Assembly: GCA_015350385.1 (NCBI GenBank)
Contig: WNKI01000005.1
Location: forward strand, 2,291,567-2,355,566
Direction: 5' to 3'
DNA: 64,000 nucleotides
DNA from: Aculops lycopersici
Taxonomy: Eukaryota > Arthropoda > Arachnida > Trombidiformes > Eriophyidae
The notes under the pieces are model-generated. The model made no database searches and had not been told where the DNA came from. It was given only the letters and a program-made list of their open reading frames with translations. Below are positions 23,905-34,461 of this stretch, one piece after another (within the stretch, counting starts at the first letter, position 1; each line of letters opens with the position of its first letter). The position numbers and the translations under genes were made by a program.

Positions 23905-26094
23905 ATGGCAGCCTCACCGGTAACTAAAAAGATCCGGCTCGAGCCAAAGCCAATGCCCGTCTCATCGGAGGAGGAGTTAAGTTTGATTACATTAAGGGAA
24001 CAAAATAGAAAATTAAGTAACAATCATAACCACCGGCTTAAAATTGAATCAGATCTTAGAAAACGGATTGAACAGTTGGAGGATACGTTAAAACAATGCG
24101 AAGATAAGGAACCAGAGAACCAGTTAACAGTTGTTAATGAGGATCTTAGAAATCGTGTTGATGAGCTGGAATTTGAACTGAATAAGAGTAGATTAAATGA
24201 AAGAAGGTTGGCTGATGATCTCGATCGTATCAATAGCGAATTCAATGAAATGAGGAAAAAATCAAACACATCATCAACTTCAACTTTACACCATCAAACA
24301 AATTCAGACAGTATTAGAAATTCAACTAGTGATCAGCATCACCATCAAAATCAGCTTGGAAACTCGACTAATTCTTCGACAAACTCCAATGCTATTGATG
24401 GCGAATTGACTGGAAAATTTATATTAGCGAACTCATCCATAACACAACACACCTCAGACACGGAAATGTTAGTGTCGAATCAAGCCAAAGCCATCCAAGA
24501 GCTAGAACTCAAATTAGCTGAGCAACTTGAGCTAGCCACAAATAGGTTAAAAGAATTAGAAAACCTCACCGAGCAACATACAGAGGCTATTTTAACTATC
24601 GATAGGCTAAAGAGCGATGCCAAATGTATCCCAAAAGAGGTTATATTAGAGTCATCGGAATATAAAACTCTACAAAGTCATTTCAGCGTTCTCTATAATG
24701 AGGCAACTCAACTGAAAACTCAGCTCGTCGAATCGAGAGCACTCATCGTCGAGATGAAAACAACCCATGCTAGACATATCGAACGTATGGAACACGAGGA
24801 GATCAAGGTTATCAGAGATTTACGCACCAAAATCAATGAATTAACAGGCAATTATCATGAGTACAAGAACAAGTTCAATAATTTACAGTTAGATCATGAG
24901 GAGCTCAAGAAAACTCATGAACAAACTCTTAAATTGGACTTAGAACTCAAACGATCTGTTCAAGGTTACAAGGTGCAAGTGCAACAGAAAAACAATGATA
25001 TAGGCAGGCTCAAGCGACTCCTGGAAGAGGCCAAGCGAGAGAGGCATCACAACGATAGCAAATCAGCATCTCATGCGACAAATAATGGCGATAATCTCAA
25101 CAATAGTGTCACAAATCACTCAACATCAACAAATACTACGAATAGTCCGTCAAAGCCCCAATCTAACAAATCAAGCTCGTCTTCAAATGCGCCAACAAAT
25201 GCAGTTGCAGGTGTCAAATTAGAGCCAACAACAAACAATTCCGTTTCAAACAATCACTCGCCTCCCCACAAGAAAATTTTAGAACTGAAAGAGGTTATAC
25301 ACCAACTACAACGGCAACTGGAAAAGACCAAGGGTGAAGAGGAAGCTCTTATGCAAGATCTCGATGTTACTGGACAAGCCTACGAGGATGTGCAGGACCA
25401 AAATTCAAGGCTATTGGAGCAGTTGGAGGAGAAAGACGATGCTAATTTTAAACTCATGTCCGAGCATCTCAAGGCAAATGCTTTCAAAAACCATCTCAAT
25501 GAAGAAAAACAACAAATGGAGGAGCATAGAGAGGAACTTATGAAACGTATCGCAGCTCAGAATATTGCCGAGAAAAATCTCTCGGAAAAAATCAAGTTAT
25601 TACAAGAGAACATGTCGACTCTTGAAAAAGAACTCGAGATTCGTAATAATATCAATGATGCCTACAAGCAAGAGAAGCTAGAGCTGAATCAACAACTAGC
25701 CGAGCTCAAGTTAGAAAAAGATAAGGTTATGAACCACCTAGAGCAGATACAAAGGATCCTAAACGAAAGAACTTCCACCCTAACTCACGAGTCTTTCAAA
25801 AATAAGCGTTTAATTGAGGAACTAGAATCTCTGAAGAAGAAATACGAACGGGCTAATAAGTTGCAATCGGCAACAACACCTGACGAAGTGTTGATGGAAG
25901 AGATACGCGAATACAAGGAACAATTGACTTGCCCCTCGTGTAAGACGAAACCAAAAGATGCTGTTTTAACAAAATGTTTTCACGTTTTCTGCTTCGACTG
26001 CCTGAAAACACGTGTCGACACAAGGCAACGCAAATGCCCCAAATGTAATGCCCAATTTGGAGCTAATGATTTCCACCGGCTATATTTAGCTTGA
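23905..26094 (+). CDS. BRE1-type E3 ubiquitin ligase (RNF20/RNF40 homologue)
   Basis: The start is the ATG at 23905 in the good context CACCATGG. The frame is open 24 bases further but only from a GTG. It is a 729-aa single exon. Most of the protein is coiled coil. Family blocks include EYKTLQSHFSVLYNEATQLK, the EEEALMQDLDVTGQAYEDVQ block, KDDANFKLMSEHLKANAF and DEVLMEEIREYKEQLTCP. A C3HC4 RING closes the protein (Cys676, 679, 691, His693, Cys696, 699, 711, 714), ending FGANDFHRLYLA. BRE1 works with RAD6/UBE2A to monoubiquitinate histone H2B in transcription. The protein is about 240 residues shorter than human RNF20. The N-terminal stretch around the conserved VNRYW segment is not found, and Asn/Ser/His-rich linkers occupy residues about 115-160 and 390-450. 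The gene converges with MRPL23, with 95 bp between stops. Confidence 0.95.
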   Translation: MAASPVTKKIRLEPKPMPVSSEEELSLITLREQNRKLSNNHNHRLKIESDLRKRIEQLEDTLKQCEDKEPENQLTVVNEDLRNRVDELEFELNKSRLNERRLADDLDRINSEFNEMRKKSNTSSTSTLHHQTNSDSIRNSTSDQHHHQNQLGNSTNSSTNSNAIDGELTGKFILANSSITQHTSDTEMLVSNQAKAIQELELKLAEQLELATNRLKELENLTEQHTEAILTIDRLKSDAKCIPKEVILESSEYKTLQSHFSVLYNEATQLKTQLVESRALIVEMKTTHARHIERMEHEEIKVIRDLRTKINELTGNYHEYKNKFNNLQLDHEELKKTHEQTLKLDLELKRSVQGYKVQVQQKNNDIGRLKRLLEEAKRERHHNDSKSASHATNNGDNLNNSVTNHSTSTNTTNSPSKPQSNKSSSSSNAPTNAVAGVKLEPTTNNSVSNNHSPPHKKILELKEVIHQLQRQLEKTKGEEEALMQDLDVTGQAYEDVQDQNSRLLEQLEEKDDANFKLMSEHLKANAFKNHLNEEKQQMEEHREELMKRIAAQNIAEKNLSEKIKLLQENMSTLEKELEIRNNINDAYKQEKLELNQQLAELKLEKDKVMNHLEQIQRILNERTSTLTHESFKNKRLIEELESLKKKYERANKLQSATTPDEVLMEEIREYKEQLTCPSCKTKPKDAVLTKCFHVFCFDCLKTRVDTRQRKCPKCNAQFGANDFHRLYLA

Positions 26095-26189
26095 AGATTT
26101 AAACGTAAAATTATTTAAATGTACACCCAACAGGCGACGACCATACATGGCGTTGGAGATAAAGTGATAAACATACTTTTTTAACTTTT

Positions 26190-26627
26190 CTACAAAAACC
26201 AACCAGGTGCATTTGGTACACTCGGGTTCCTCGTTCTTCCCTTTTCTAATTCCCTTCTCGTTCTTTCCATGTCCGAAACTTCCTCCTTGAACTTTTTTTC
26301 CGGGAACAGTTCTGGCCATTCAAATGTTTGACCGACTGGCAGTGTTATATGCACAATTTTGTAATCAAAGCCTTTGGCCAGTCCCTCTGGCACTTGCGAT
26401 ATGGGGCCAGCCATGATCTTCGATCTAACACCAGCCACCGGAACTTTGTAAATCTTCTCCAAATAGTTCTTAACATCCCAATCCGTCATCCGTGGGTCTA
26501 CCTTAAAAGTTACTGTGTTGTTTGGCATAGGATTTTTCGGTCGGATCATGGTCATCTTCCAATCAGGCAGGTATATCCTAAGCTGGGGATTGCCCTTAAC
26601 AAACCTTGGATAGAATCTCGAGGACAT
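26190..26627 (-). CDS. MRPL23: Mitochondrial ribosomal protein uL23m
   Basis: A 145-aa intronless frame starts at the ATG at 26627. It matches MRPL23 over nearly its full length: GNPQLRIYLPDWKM, a MIRP motif, MTDWDVKNYLEKIYKVPVAG followed by VRSKI, then VGQTFEWPELFPEKKFKEE and the short basic tail ending APGWFL (human ends with a similar PSWFGL). The protein is part of the large mitoribosomal subunit near the exit tunnel and is imported into mitochondria. It lies tail-to-tail with BRE1 and head-to-head with MYBBP1A, sharing a 259-bp spacer. The length is that of the family. Confidence 0.95.
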   Translation of the reverse strand: MSSRFYPRFVKGNPQLRIYLPDWKMTMIRPKNPMPNNTVTFKVDPRMTDWDVKNYLEKIYKVPVAGVRSKIMAGPISQVPEGLAKGFDYKIVHITLPVGQTFEWPELFPEKKFKEEVSDMERTRRELEKGRTRNPSVPNAPGWFL

Positions 26628-26886
26628 TTCTATTGATTTATGGGCTATTTAATGAATAGCAGATGGTAAAAGTCGTTTGATAGTACAACTCGTCTGAGAC
26701 TAGGACAAGCACTGGGTCTCAAATCAAAATAAACAAGCCGAAAAAGCGTGATCAAGAGTGGGGGCGCTGCGATCGCCTTCGAGACAGCATCGCACCCACG
26801 TGCTCATCCTCACATTCACTCTCAAGTGAAAGGATCTCTCATTCTGTACTTGAATCAGTGCTAATTATTTAATTATCTCGATCATC
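26628..26886. promoter_or_regulatory. Probable bidirectional promoter (MRPL23 / MYBBP1A) with an E-box
   Basis: Only 259 bp separate the divergent start codons of MRPL23 and the MYBBP1A homologue, so both promoters must fit here unless there are distant 5' exons. The spacer contains a canonical CACGTG E-box at 26797-26802, about 85 bp before the MYBBP1A start. No TATA box is obvious. Shared control by Myc/Max-type bHLH factors is an inference that fits two ribosome-related genes. Confidence 0.5.
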
Positions 26887-29484
26887 ATGGAAAGACCTTT
26901 TAAGAAACCACGAGTAAAGAAGGCGAAGATGGAAAACGAGGAGCCGAGGGAGCATCGTGATATTGCTAAGATAGACAAGACGATATTAGATAACTTTTAT
27001 AAACTCGTACACGCTCAAACTAATGTTAGACTCACAGCCGCCGCATCAACCTTCAAAATTTTGCAAGCTATGAAGAAGAATAGAAAGGAGCTATTCAATG
27101 AGAATCTGAACTATTGTGTAGATCGTTTAGTTGCGGGTCTATCTTCTGCTAGAGCATTAGCCCGTCAAGGATATGCCACTCTATTGCTAGAGCTATTGAA
27201 CGAATTCCAAGTTTCAACAGATAGATTACTTTCGATCGCGAACCAAAAGTTTGGTAACGTTGGTAAAGATGCTACTCGCGACAGTCTGTTAGGATACTTC
27301 TTACTATTATCTGCAATCCTCAAGAGCGGCAATCACAAAAGAGGAAAATCTAGCGAGGAATACCTGGAAAAGATGTACAAGTTGTTGATGAATTTAGTCT
27401 ACACAAAGTCTTATTTTGACTTCCCAGTTTGCAGTCTCCTCATCGATCATTATGAGCAATTTTACCAGCCTATGTTCGACCACATTCCGCAGCACGCATT
27501 CAGCTCTGACCCAAATCTATCTGCAGTTCAGCTGCTTGCCATAATACTTTGTAACAAGAAAGAGCCAATTAGAGAGCTTGTTAACATGGATGGGCCGGAC
27601 TTGTTGAATATGTGCAGTGTCCTAAAAAATGAGCGACTACAAAAGCGTCCATTGCACCCAATATTCTTGGAGGCATCAAAATTTATCATACACCAAGCAC
27701 CTAAACAATTTGAAACCTTCTACAAGGCCTTTTTATTCGCTACTTTCTTCAAGCCTAATCACAATGAACTAGCATCTATGGGTTTGGAGTTGACTGCTCA
27801 GCTGATAGTGGAAACCGAATCTGTCGAGGCTATTAATGTCCTACTAGGCGAGCATGTTGTCAAGCTACTGATTCTATCTCTGAGAAACAAGACAACCTTA
27901 TCCAAGTCTTGCGTTGAGTTCTTCAATAACTTAGGTGACTACTTCGGGAAATCGATGAAAGATAAGGAGGCCAATAAAATTGTTGTCGACCAGAAGCAAT
28001 TTACCATCATCCAACGGTTAACCAGCTCGCCAGGATCTTTGGCATTCGACCGGGACAGTAACAGTGACTGTTTCGAAAAACTCCTCAATCAAAGTACGCC
28101 AAATGTTCTGAAGAAACAGATCGAACGAATCAATCTCGCTGTTTTCAGAAAACCAATCAAGGAGAATCGTATACCAGTTCTATGCTCGGGTATCAAGCAA
28201 GTCTCATACATTTGTTGTAGAACTCAGCTAATTGAAGATCAGCCGTTGAAACTGAAGACTGTCAAACAACTATTGGTTAATCTATTCTTCGAACGCAAAC
28301 CTGACGCCAAGATCCAAGCCGAATCCCCAGCAAGTCAAATCTTCGAGATAGAAACTAATGTTAAGTCTATGGATTTGGTCAGGGCTTCCTTGAAGAACGC
28401 ATATCATGCAGTTCTATGTCACATTGTATCAACTTGCAACGCACCGGAAAGAATCAAGTTATTTGATGATCTCAACAAGTATTGTGATGCACTGCTCCAA
28501 GATAAGTCAATCTCATACATTAGGGCTGATGGAGACAACAATGATGAAAATGATTTGTCCAACCTCTGGACTGGTTATATGGGCACTCTAGAATCATACA
28601 AGAAATTTGTCAAGAAGAATCAAGATTCTAGACAACTTTATCCAATCACTACGCTATTCTATTTCTACGGCTTACAAATCTTGGAGCATCAGTTGGATTG
28701 CAAGACTCAGCTTGAAGAGCTTCAACAGAGCGCCAAAGACTCAATTGAAGGAGATCCCAAAGATGGGACTTGGGCCGATATACTAACTGATCAAATATTA
28801 GCCATTCTCTCAGCCACCGAATGTAGTCCTTGGATAAGGCGTCTATGTGATAGCGTATTTGGTTCATTACTTCCACACATTAGCCAGACATCGATTGATC
28901 TATTATGCGAGGCTATCAAGTCACCTTTAGATGGTGAGGAAGATTGCAGTGATGAGGAGGATGACATGGAAAGTGGCGAGGAGGATGAAGTGGCTATGGA
29001 AACTGACGATCAACAAGCTCAGAAAGGTGAGGAAGAGGGACGTGATGACGAGGAAGAAGATGCTGAAACTTCCAGTGACGATGATACATCTGACGATGAC
29101 AGCGGCGATGAAATGTCAATAGGAAGTGACATTGCAGAAGATGCTGCTGAGAACATGGAGAAGACCAACGATGAGGAGGAGGAAAGTGAAGAAGAGTATC
29201 TAGATGATGATCAGATGATGAAAATGGATTCTGTTCTAGCAGACATGTTCAGACTCAATCGAGTTGGCAAGAGAAGGAGACTTGACCCATCATTCAAAAT
29301 GAGATGCTTAGACCTAATCAAAAAGGTCATTGTGAAGAAGCGCAACGACAAGGAAACTATTGCCAAGATCTTGGAGACAATCATTCCTATAGCAAATGCA
29401 AGTCGCAAATCGCCAGACACCCGACCCATCTCAGAGAAGATTAACAAGATGATTCCGAAAACGACTCAACTAAAAGTCACTTGA
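26887..29484 (+). CDS. MYBBP1A / Pol5 nucleolar protein homologue
   Basis: An 865-aa single exon starts at ATG 26887. It opens with a basic lysine/arginine-rich segment that could act as a nucleolar signal, then a long helical-repeat domain (LDNFYKLVHAQTNVRLTAA, LVAGLSSARALARQGYATLL, LTDQILAILSATECSPWIRR followed by CDSVFGSLLPHIS). A strongly acidic tract spans about residues 683-774. Then come DSVLADMFRLNRVGKRRRLD and a short conserved helix region (FKMRCLDLIKKVIVKK). The order is that of MYBBP1A/DNA polymerase phi (Pol5), a nucleolar factor in rRNA transcription and ribosome biogenesis, not a true polymerase. Human MYBBP1A is about 1,330 aa; here the C-terminal half after the acidic tract is largely missing. 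The gene is divergent from MRPL23 and convergent with ZnT7 (205 bp between stops). Confidence 0.9.
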   Translation: MERPFKKPRVKKAKMENEEPREHRDIAKIDKTILDNFYKLVHAQTNVRLTAAASTFKILQAMKKNRKELFNENLNYCVDRLVAGLSSARALARQGYATLLLELLNEFQVSTDRLLSIANQKFGNVGKDATRDSLLGYFLLLSAILKSGNHKRGKSSEEYLEKMYKLLMNLVYTKSYFDFPVCSLLIDHYEQFYQPMFDHIPQHAFSSDPNLSAVQLLAIILCNKKEPIRELVNMDGPDLLNMCSVLKNERLQKRPLHPIFLEASKFIIHQAPKQFETFYKAFLFATFFKPNHNELASMGLELTAQLIVETESVEAINVLLGEHVVKLLILSLRNKTTLSKSCVEFFNNLGDYFGKSMKDKEANKIVVDQKQFTIIQRLTSSPGSLAFDRDSNSDCFEKLLNQSTPNVLKKQIERINLAVFRKPIKENRIPVLCSGIKQVSYICCRTQLIEDQPLKLKTVKQLLVNLFFERKPDAKIQAESPASQIFEIETNVKSMDLVRASLKNAYHAVLCHIVSTCNAPERIKLFDDLNKYCDALLQDKSISYIRADGDNNDENDLSNLWTGYMGTLESYKKFVKKNQDSRQLYPITTLFYFYGLQILEHQLDCKTQLEELQQSAKDSIEGDPKDGTWADILTDQILAILSATECSPWIRRLCDSVFGSLLPHISQTSIDLLCEAIKSPLDGEEDCSDEEDDMESGEEDEVAMETDDQQAQKGEEEGRDDEEEDAETSSDDDTSDDDSGDEMSIGSDIAEDAAENMEKTNDEEEESEEEYLDDDQMMKMDSVLADMFRLNRVGKRRRLDPSFKMRCLDLIKKVIVKKRNDKETIAKILETIIPIANASRKSPDTRPISEKINKMIPKTTQLKVT

Positions 29485-29689
29485 TAGCCGACACCGTCTA
29501 TCTCAAGACTATTGTTGTCATATTGATCTTTTATCACTTGATATCATAATTATTACACAATATGCAACTATTTCAATTTAAGTTAATGTTGTTGCACAAA
29601 AATATTACGAAAAGACGTTTGCTTCGTATATAAGTGTTTCCTATATCTTTTCAAGGATTAGATACATTTTCTTTGCTCTCCTATTGTTA

Positions 29690-31095
29690 TTATTGGGTTT
29701 GATCTATTTGAATGTGTACTTTCTCGACTCCAATATGAGTGAGGAGATTCCTAGCATTAGTCTGTAAATGTTTATAATCTATGCCAGGTGAGACCATTAT
29801 CTTCAAGCAGCCTATGTATGTATCACTGTTTAGGGTCCAGAAATGTTTCTCGTGGATGTCAACAACTCCATTGAGACACTTGATTTTGTACATAATATCT
29901 GGTATCTTGTCTTCTATCTCGACCGGAACTCGTTGCATTAGGACGTTTATAGAATCACGTAACAATGGGTAAACGCTTATTGAAATTAGTATAGCTATAA
30001 AGAGCGAACACAATGGATCGGCTATCATCCAGCCGAATTGGTTCATTAAGACCGCCGATATCATGACACCAATACTGCCAAGTGTATCGGCAACAATGTG
30101 CAAGAAGACACTTTGCATTATCTGACCGCGCCCACTTGATTTTGGTCTTGAGATTGATACTGCTGGCTCAATCAAAGGTTCGCTCAAATGGGAATGGTTA
30201 TGTTCGTGGTAACTACTATCTTGGTTTTTGCTCGAGGTGGTGGAGTATCCATTCATATCTAAAGTAACAATACCTGCCGGACTTAGTTGCTGGTGTTGTT
30301 CTTGATTCTGGTAGATAGTTGTGGGACTTGAATAGTGGCTATAATTGTGGTTATTGTGATTCGTATCATGATTGTGGTCGAGGTTGTGATGATGATGGAG
30401 GTGTTGGTGTTGTTTCGCTTGAGAATGAGAGTGGGAATGTGAATGAGAACAACCTCCATGGCTGTGATTATGCTGGCCGCCATGTTGAAAGACAAATATC
30501 CCGACCAAGTTGACTATAAAACCTAAAACTGATATGACAAATAATCTTTCATGATGTACCTCCGGTGGCTCGAATGTTCTTTCAATCGCCTCTTTCATGA
30601 TGAACAAAGCTATAAATAATAGAAACAATCCATTGGCCAGACCGGCGAGTATTTCCGCACGACCAAAACTGTTTGTGTGGTAATGATGTGGTCAAGTTAG
30701 TATCCAGCTTTTTTCTAGATGTTGAAACTTAAGCTTGTGTCAAATAACTTACCCATAAGTGAATCTTTCGTTTGGCTTCCATTTGGTCACCAAGGAGGCA
30801 GCTAGACCTAGAAGTAAGGCCGAGCAATCGAAGAACATGTGGAATGAATCTGAAATGAGACCAAGACTATGAGATAAGAGGTCTGCAAGTTAATGATCGG
30901 CTGTTGTCAGTTTATGGTTGTGGAACATCAATGATAGTATCGACGAGCTTAGATGTCAACTCACCTATTTGTCCATAATCCGTATAATAACTCCACAAAT
31001 GCCATCACCAGATTGAGCAACAAGAAGAAGAGCAAGTTTCTGGTGTTCTTATCGGATAATATCAACCTACAAAGGTTGATAAGCCGTTTTTGCAT
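29690..31095 (-). CDS. SLC30A7: Zinc transporter ZnT7-like (SLC30 cation diffusion facilitator)
   Basis: Exons on the minus strand are 31095..30965, 30866..30753 and 30668..29690, with GT-AG introns of 98 and 84 bp, phases consistent, 407 aa. The join WTN-SLGLISDSFHMFFD fixes the first acceptor. The second joins FTYG to FGRAEILAGLANGLFLLF. Zinc-site motifs of the family are present: His53/Asp57 (HMFFD) in TM2 and His272/Asp276 (HIVADTLGSIGV) in TM5. A His-rich cytosolic loop spans about 144-245. The C-terminal domain has EKHFWTLNSDTYIGCLKIMV and ends VHIQIDQTQ. PEVHHERLFVISVLGFIVNL is typical of ZnT7, which loads zinc into the early secretory pathway. The start at 31095 is tentative. A stop lies just upstream in frame, but TTAGTCCATAG before GGAAAGATG could be an acceptor for an earlier exon, and human ZnT7 is about 17 residues longer at this end. 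Confidence 0.93.
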
Positions 31096-33935
31096 CTTTC
31101 CCTATGGACTAAGTGGTTTGTTTGTGGTTCAAATATCATGTGGTTAAGTTTGGGTATAATTAATATCCATTTCAGCTAAATATAGTTGGATTTGCTGATG
31201 ATCTGATTGAGCATTCGAAATATGCTCTGAGTTGACAACAACATTGTGTTGGTGGCATGTGGAGCCGCAAAAGAGAGAGAGAGCCTCCGGATTCCCTCAC
31301 AGGCTACTACTTTTAGGGACTCGCAACGCAGTGTTCGCGTCGATCGCTGAAGCGGTAGTTGAAAGCTGCAACATAGTATGAGCCCATTGAGATTGCACTT
31401 GCTGTTGGCCGGTCCAGTTTTGTCGATCAGCTGATGGGACAACCTGCAAAGTCTGCACAAAAAACTTAGTTTCCCTTCGCTCCATAACATCTACCACTCC
31501 AAATGACTCTATCTAGTGTAATAGTATGATCAATCAATCATATTTATAGCTTAATAATCTTTTCTTATAAATGCGACAAGTTGTTTTCTTGAGAGAAGTC
31601 AGCTCAATTGCAGTCCAATGCGTTGTGCAAGAGATTCAAGCAGCTCAGCAGTGTGAAACGCTTTTATCACCAGGTGGCGGTCAGATCCAGACAAAATGCT
31701 TCTCACAGGTGAACAATTTGAGGAGCAATGAGACTCTAAAGGTCTGAAATTTTGATTCCACATAACACACAATTCCTGACCTGAAAAATCTAAATATAAG
31801 CTCGGCAAAATAGTAACTGCGAAAATAAAACAAAATCGCTGATTTAGCCACTTAACCCTTCTCGCCGCTTAGCAGTCGTTATTTTGGCAAATGACCAGGC
31901 GGAGGGAGTTTATATATACTAGAGCTATACTTGATGCCACTGGACAAGCCTACAAAGAGGCCCACTAAGTGTCCATTCAACAAACTGAATGACGAGGCTT
32001 AAGTTTGGTCGACCTTCTGGGACTTGGATTAAGGCTGTCAAAAGATTGGCCAGCCCAAAACTTCAGCTGGTTTGTTGTTTGGGGGGATCCACTCCCCAAT
32101 ACCTGAAAGTTGCATCTCTCAGCACTCACGTGGCTTCTTGTTCGTGCATTTAGTGTTGGGTATGTTGTTGTTGTTGTTTATATTAATTGCGTCATTCAAG
32201 TCAGAGTTTCTTTGCATGTTGGCCGCAAGGATTCAAATTTTTGGATGCTGGGCGCCGTCCACAAAAAGCACCTTGCCAACCTTATCAACGAATCGACGTG
32301 CACGAGAGACTTTTTTTCTCTCTCTCTCTCTTTTTGTCTATTTCGAGCTAGTGAAGTACTCATAAACTCGATGGCCATAATGCATTGCAACTATATGGCA
32401 AGAGACAACAACCGAGTTAGCGGGCGATAGATTTGGACATCGAGATGAAGAGGCAGAGAGCTTAAAGATTACACATAAATTATCCGCAAATAGCATAGAT
32501 TAGGGATCACAGGTGCGCGCGATGGAGTTTAGTTTTTTCCCTCCCTCTTATGTCCATTTCTGTGTCTCACTCGGATTGTATGTTGTAGTCTCGTGGCAGA
32601 GAGCCAGGTAAATGGACTCACTCGTGACACCCACTATCATCGCTCGCTTATGGACTCCACGTTACCTGGTGCCGGTAGTATTTTTACGCTACGATGTGGC
32701 ACACTAGCAGTCCACCTGTCCATTGGTGGTTGTTTTGGTGCCGATGGGTTAAATTTGCGACTTTCTGATTATTTAGATGCTGATGCTGCTTGTGTATTTG
32801 ACTAAGCGCGAGTTTAGTATGACGCAACTTAATACGGCGGCGGTGGCGGCAGCGGTGGCAGTATTAGTTGCCACTCTATTCATGCGGTGATAGTTTATTA
32901 TTATTACCGTTTGAGTAAACCTAGTGGCTCAGCTAGTCTGCTACTTGGTCGACCACCACCGACCACTAAAACCCCAAGTTGGAGCCTAGATTTTAGCGCT
33001 AGCTTTGTCTCCTTTGCATAGCCAGCCGCCGAATGACTAAATCAAACTGGAGGATGCAAAGTGGATTGCCCACGTGACCCTCGTCGCTGTCTTCTTCTGT
33101 TGTCCCGGAAGTCAGATGCTCCGTGCGGCGAGATTAACAAGCTCGCAGGCTAATAAGTAGGCGGAGCGGCGCGGTAGCTCGGTGGCCTCGCCGCGTTGCT
33201 TCCGATTTGAGCAGCGTGCCCGTCGTGTTGCAGTCTGCTTCTGAGGTTATTGTGTAGCCTCCACTCGGCCAACAACAAGGACAACTGCGAGGTCGGTATC
33301 AGGAGCACAATCTGATTTAGAAGACGAGTAGACGTCGACAGCAACTAGGAAGACGACGTCGACGACAGGTTGCAAGCTAGTCCATTGGACGCACGACGAG
33401 CAGGCACGAGCACCTTCTCGGTGTAGAGTGACTTACTACAAAGCGACACCCAAAACGAACGCTAACTTGTATTAACTCTAAACCATCTCCAGTCTGCTGG
33501 GCCGACATTTGCCAGCCAGTTGGTCCAATAATAAGATCTGAGATTTTTGCCGCAGACTTGGCGCTCGCCTCTGCTGCCGCCGTCACCATCGCGGTTCGGT
33601 TTGACGATAGCTGCATCCAGTTCCCTCTTCTCCAGGGTTCCGATCCATTCAACTGCCTCGCTTCCGGTGATGAGGAAGTGCAAGCAAATGTAGCTCCCAA
33701 TATCCAGGGGAGCAAGGGGTAGAGAGAGGGCCACAAAGATGGAGGGACAAGGTTGCCGCGTTGTTATTGTGTTGATCGTCTAGCCGCCAGACGATCTATT
33801 CCTTGGTCTGTTTGTTGGCGTCTCGTTGAGGGAGTGGTGAGCTGGAAATTACGACAACATTGAAGGGAAGGCCGGGGCCAAATCTGTCTGGCGTTTGTGT
33901 AATGTTTCACATTACATCCGTCCGACGCTGAGCAG

Positions 33936-34157
33936 ATGCGAGCAGCTTGGTGTTTGGTAGTGGCAGTAGTAGCAGTAGCGGCAGCTCTGGTCGTGGCGGT
34001 GATCCTGTCGGCGGGCGAAATGCGAACGCAGATCGCCCTGGTTCAAGACAGGATAGCAGCTATACGAGAAAAGCGCAGCCGGCTAGCTGGCCGCTCTGGA
34101 ATTGGAAGCGGAATCGAGGAGGGAGCTAGTCGCGCAAGCGCTAGGCACTCAGTCTAA
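33936..34157 (+). other. Possible small membrane-anchored ORF (73 codons), doubtful
   Basis: It begins with ATG and encodes one strongly hydrophobic segment at residues 4-27 followed by a charged helix (QIALVQDRIAAIREKRSRLA) and a basic tail. The hydrophobic part comes from an iterated GTA/GCA/GTG tract, which is a common way to get a false membrane helix. No relatives are recognised. It could be a first exon or chance. Confidence 0.12.
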
Positions 34158-34429
34158 ATACGTCATCGTCGTGGTGCTCGACCCTGACCAAATAGAGAGA
34201 AGGGAGAGACTTTTCGTTGGATTTCCAACGTAGCAGTCGCGACTGTGCTCTTGTCTAGCGTCTGGCAGGTTTCGCATCATCGCATCATGACCTTGAATGT
34301 CTAGCCGGGCCAGTGGACTCGTGCAGCCGGTTGGCAGTTGAGAGAGAGAGAGGAGGAGGAGCCAGACGATTTGGCGCGCAGACCTACCACTCGCCCAGCC
34401 GTGCAATTCCCAGCTCATCCCTTTCCTCT

Positions 34430-34461
<32 letters not shown>

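Noticed and set aside
30753..30849. Shorter ZnT7 exon 2 starting at 30849 after TTTCAG
   Set aside because: The acceptor looks good, but joining it to exon 1 breaks the frame and loses the conserved SLGLIS segment. The acceptor at 30867-30868 restores both.
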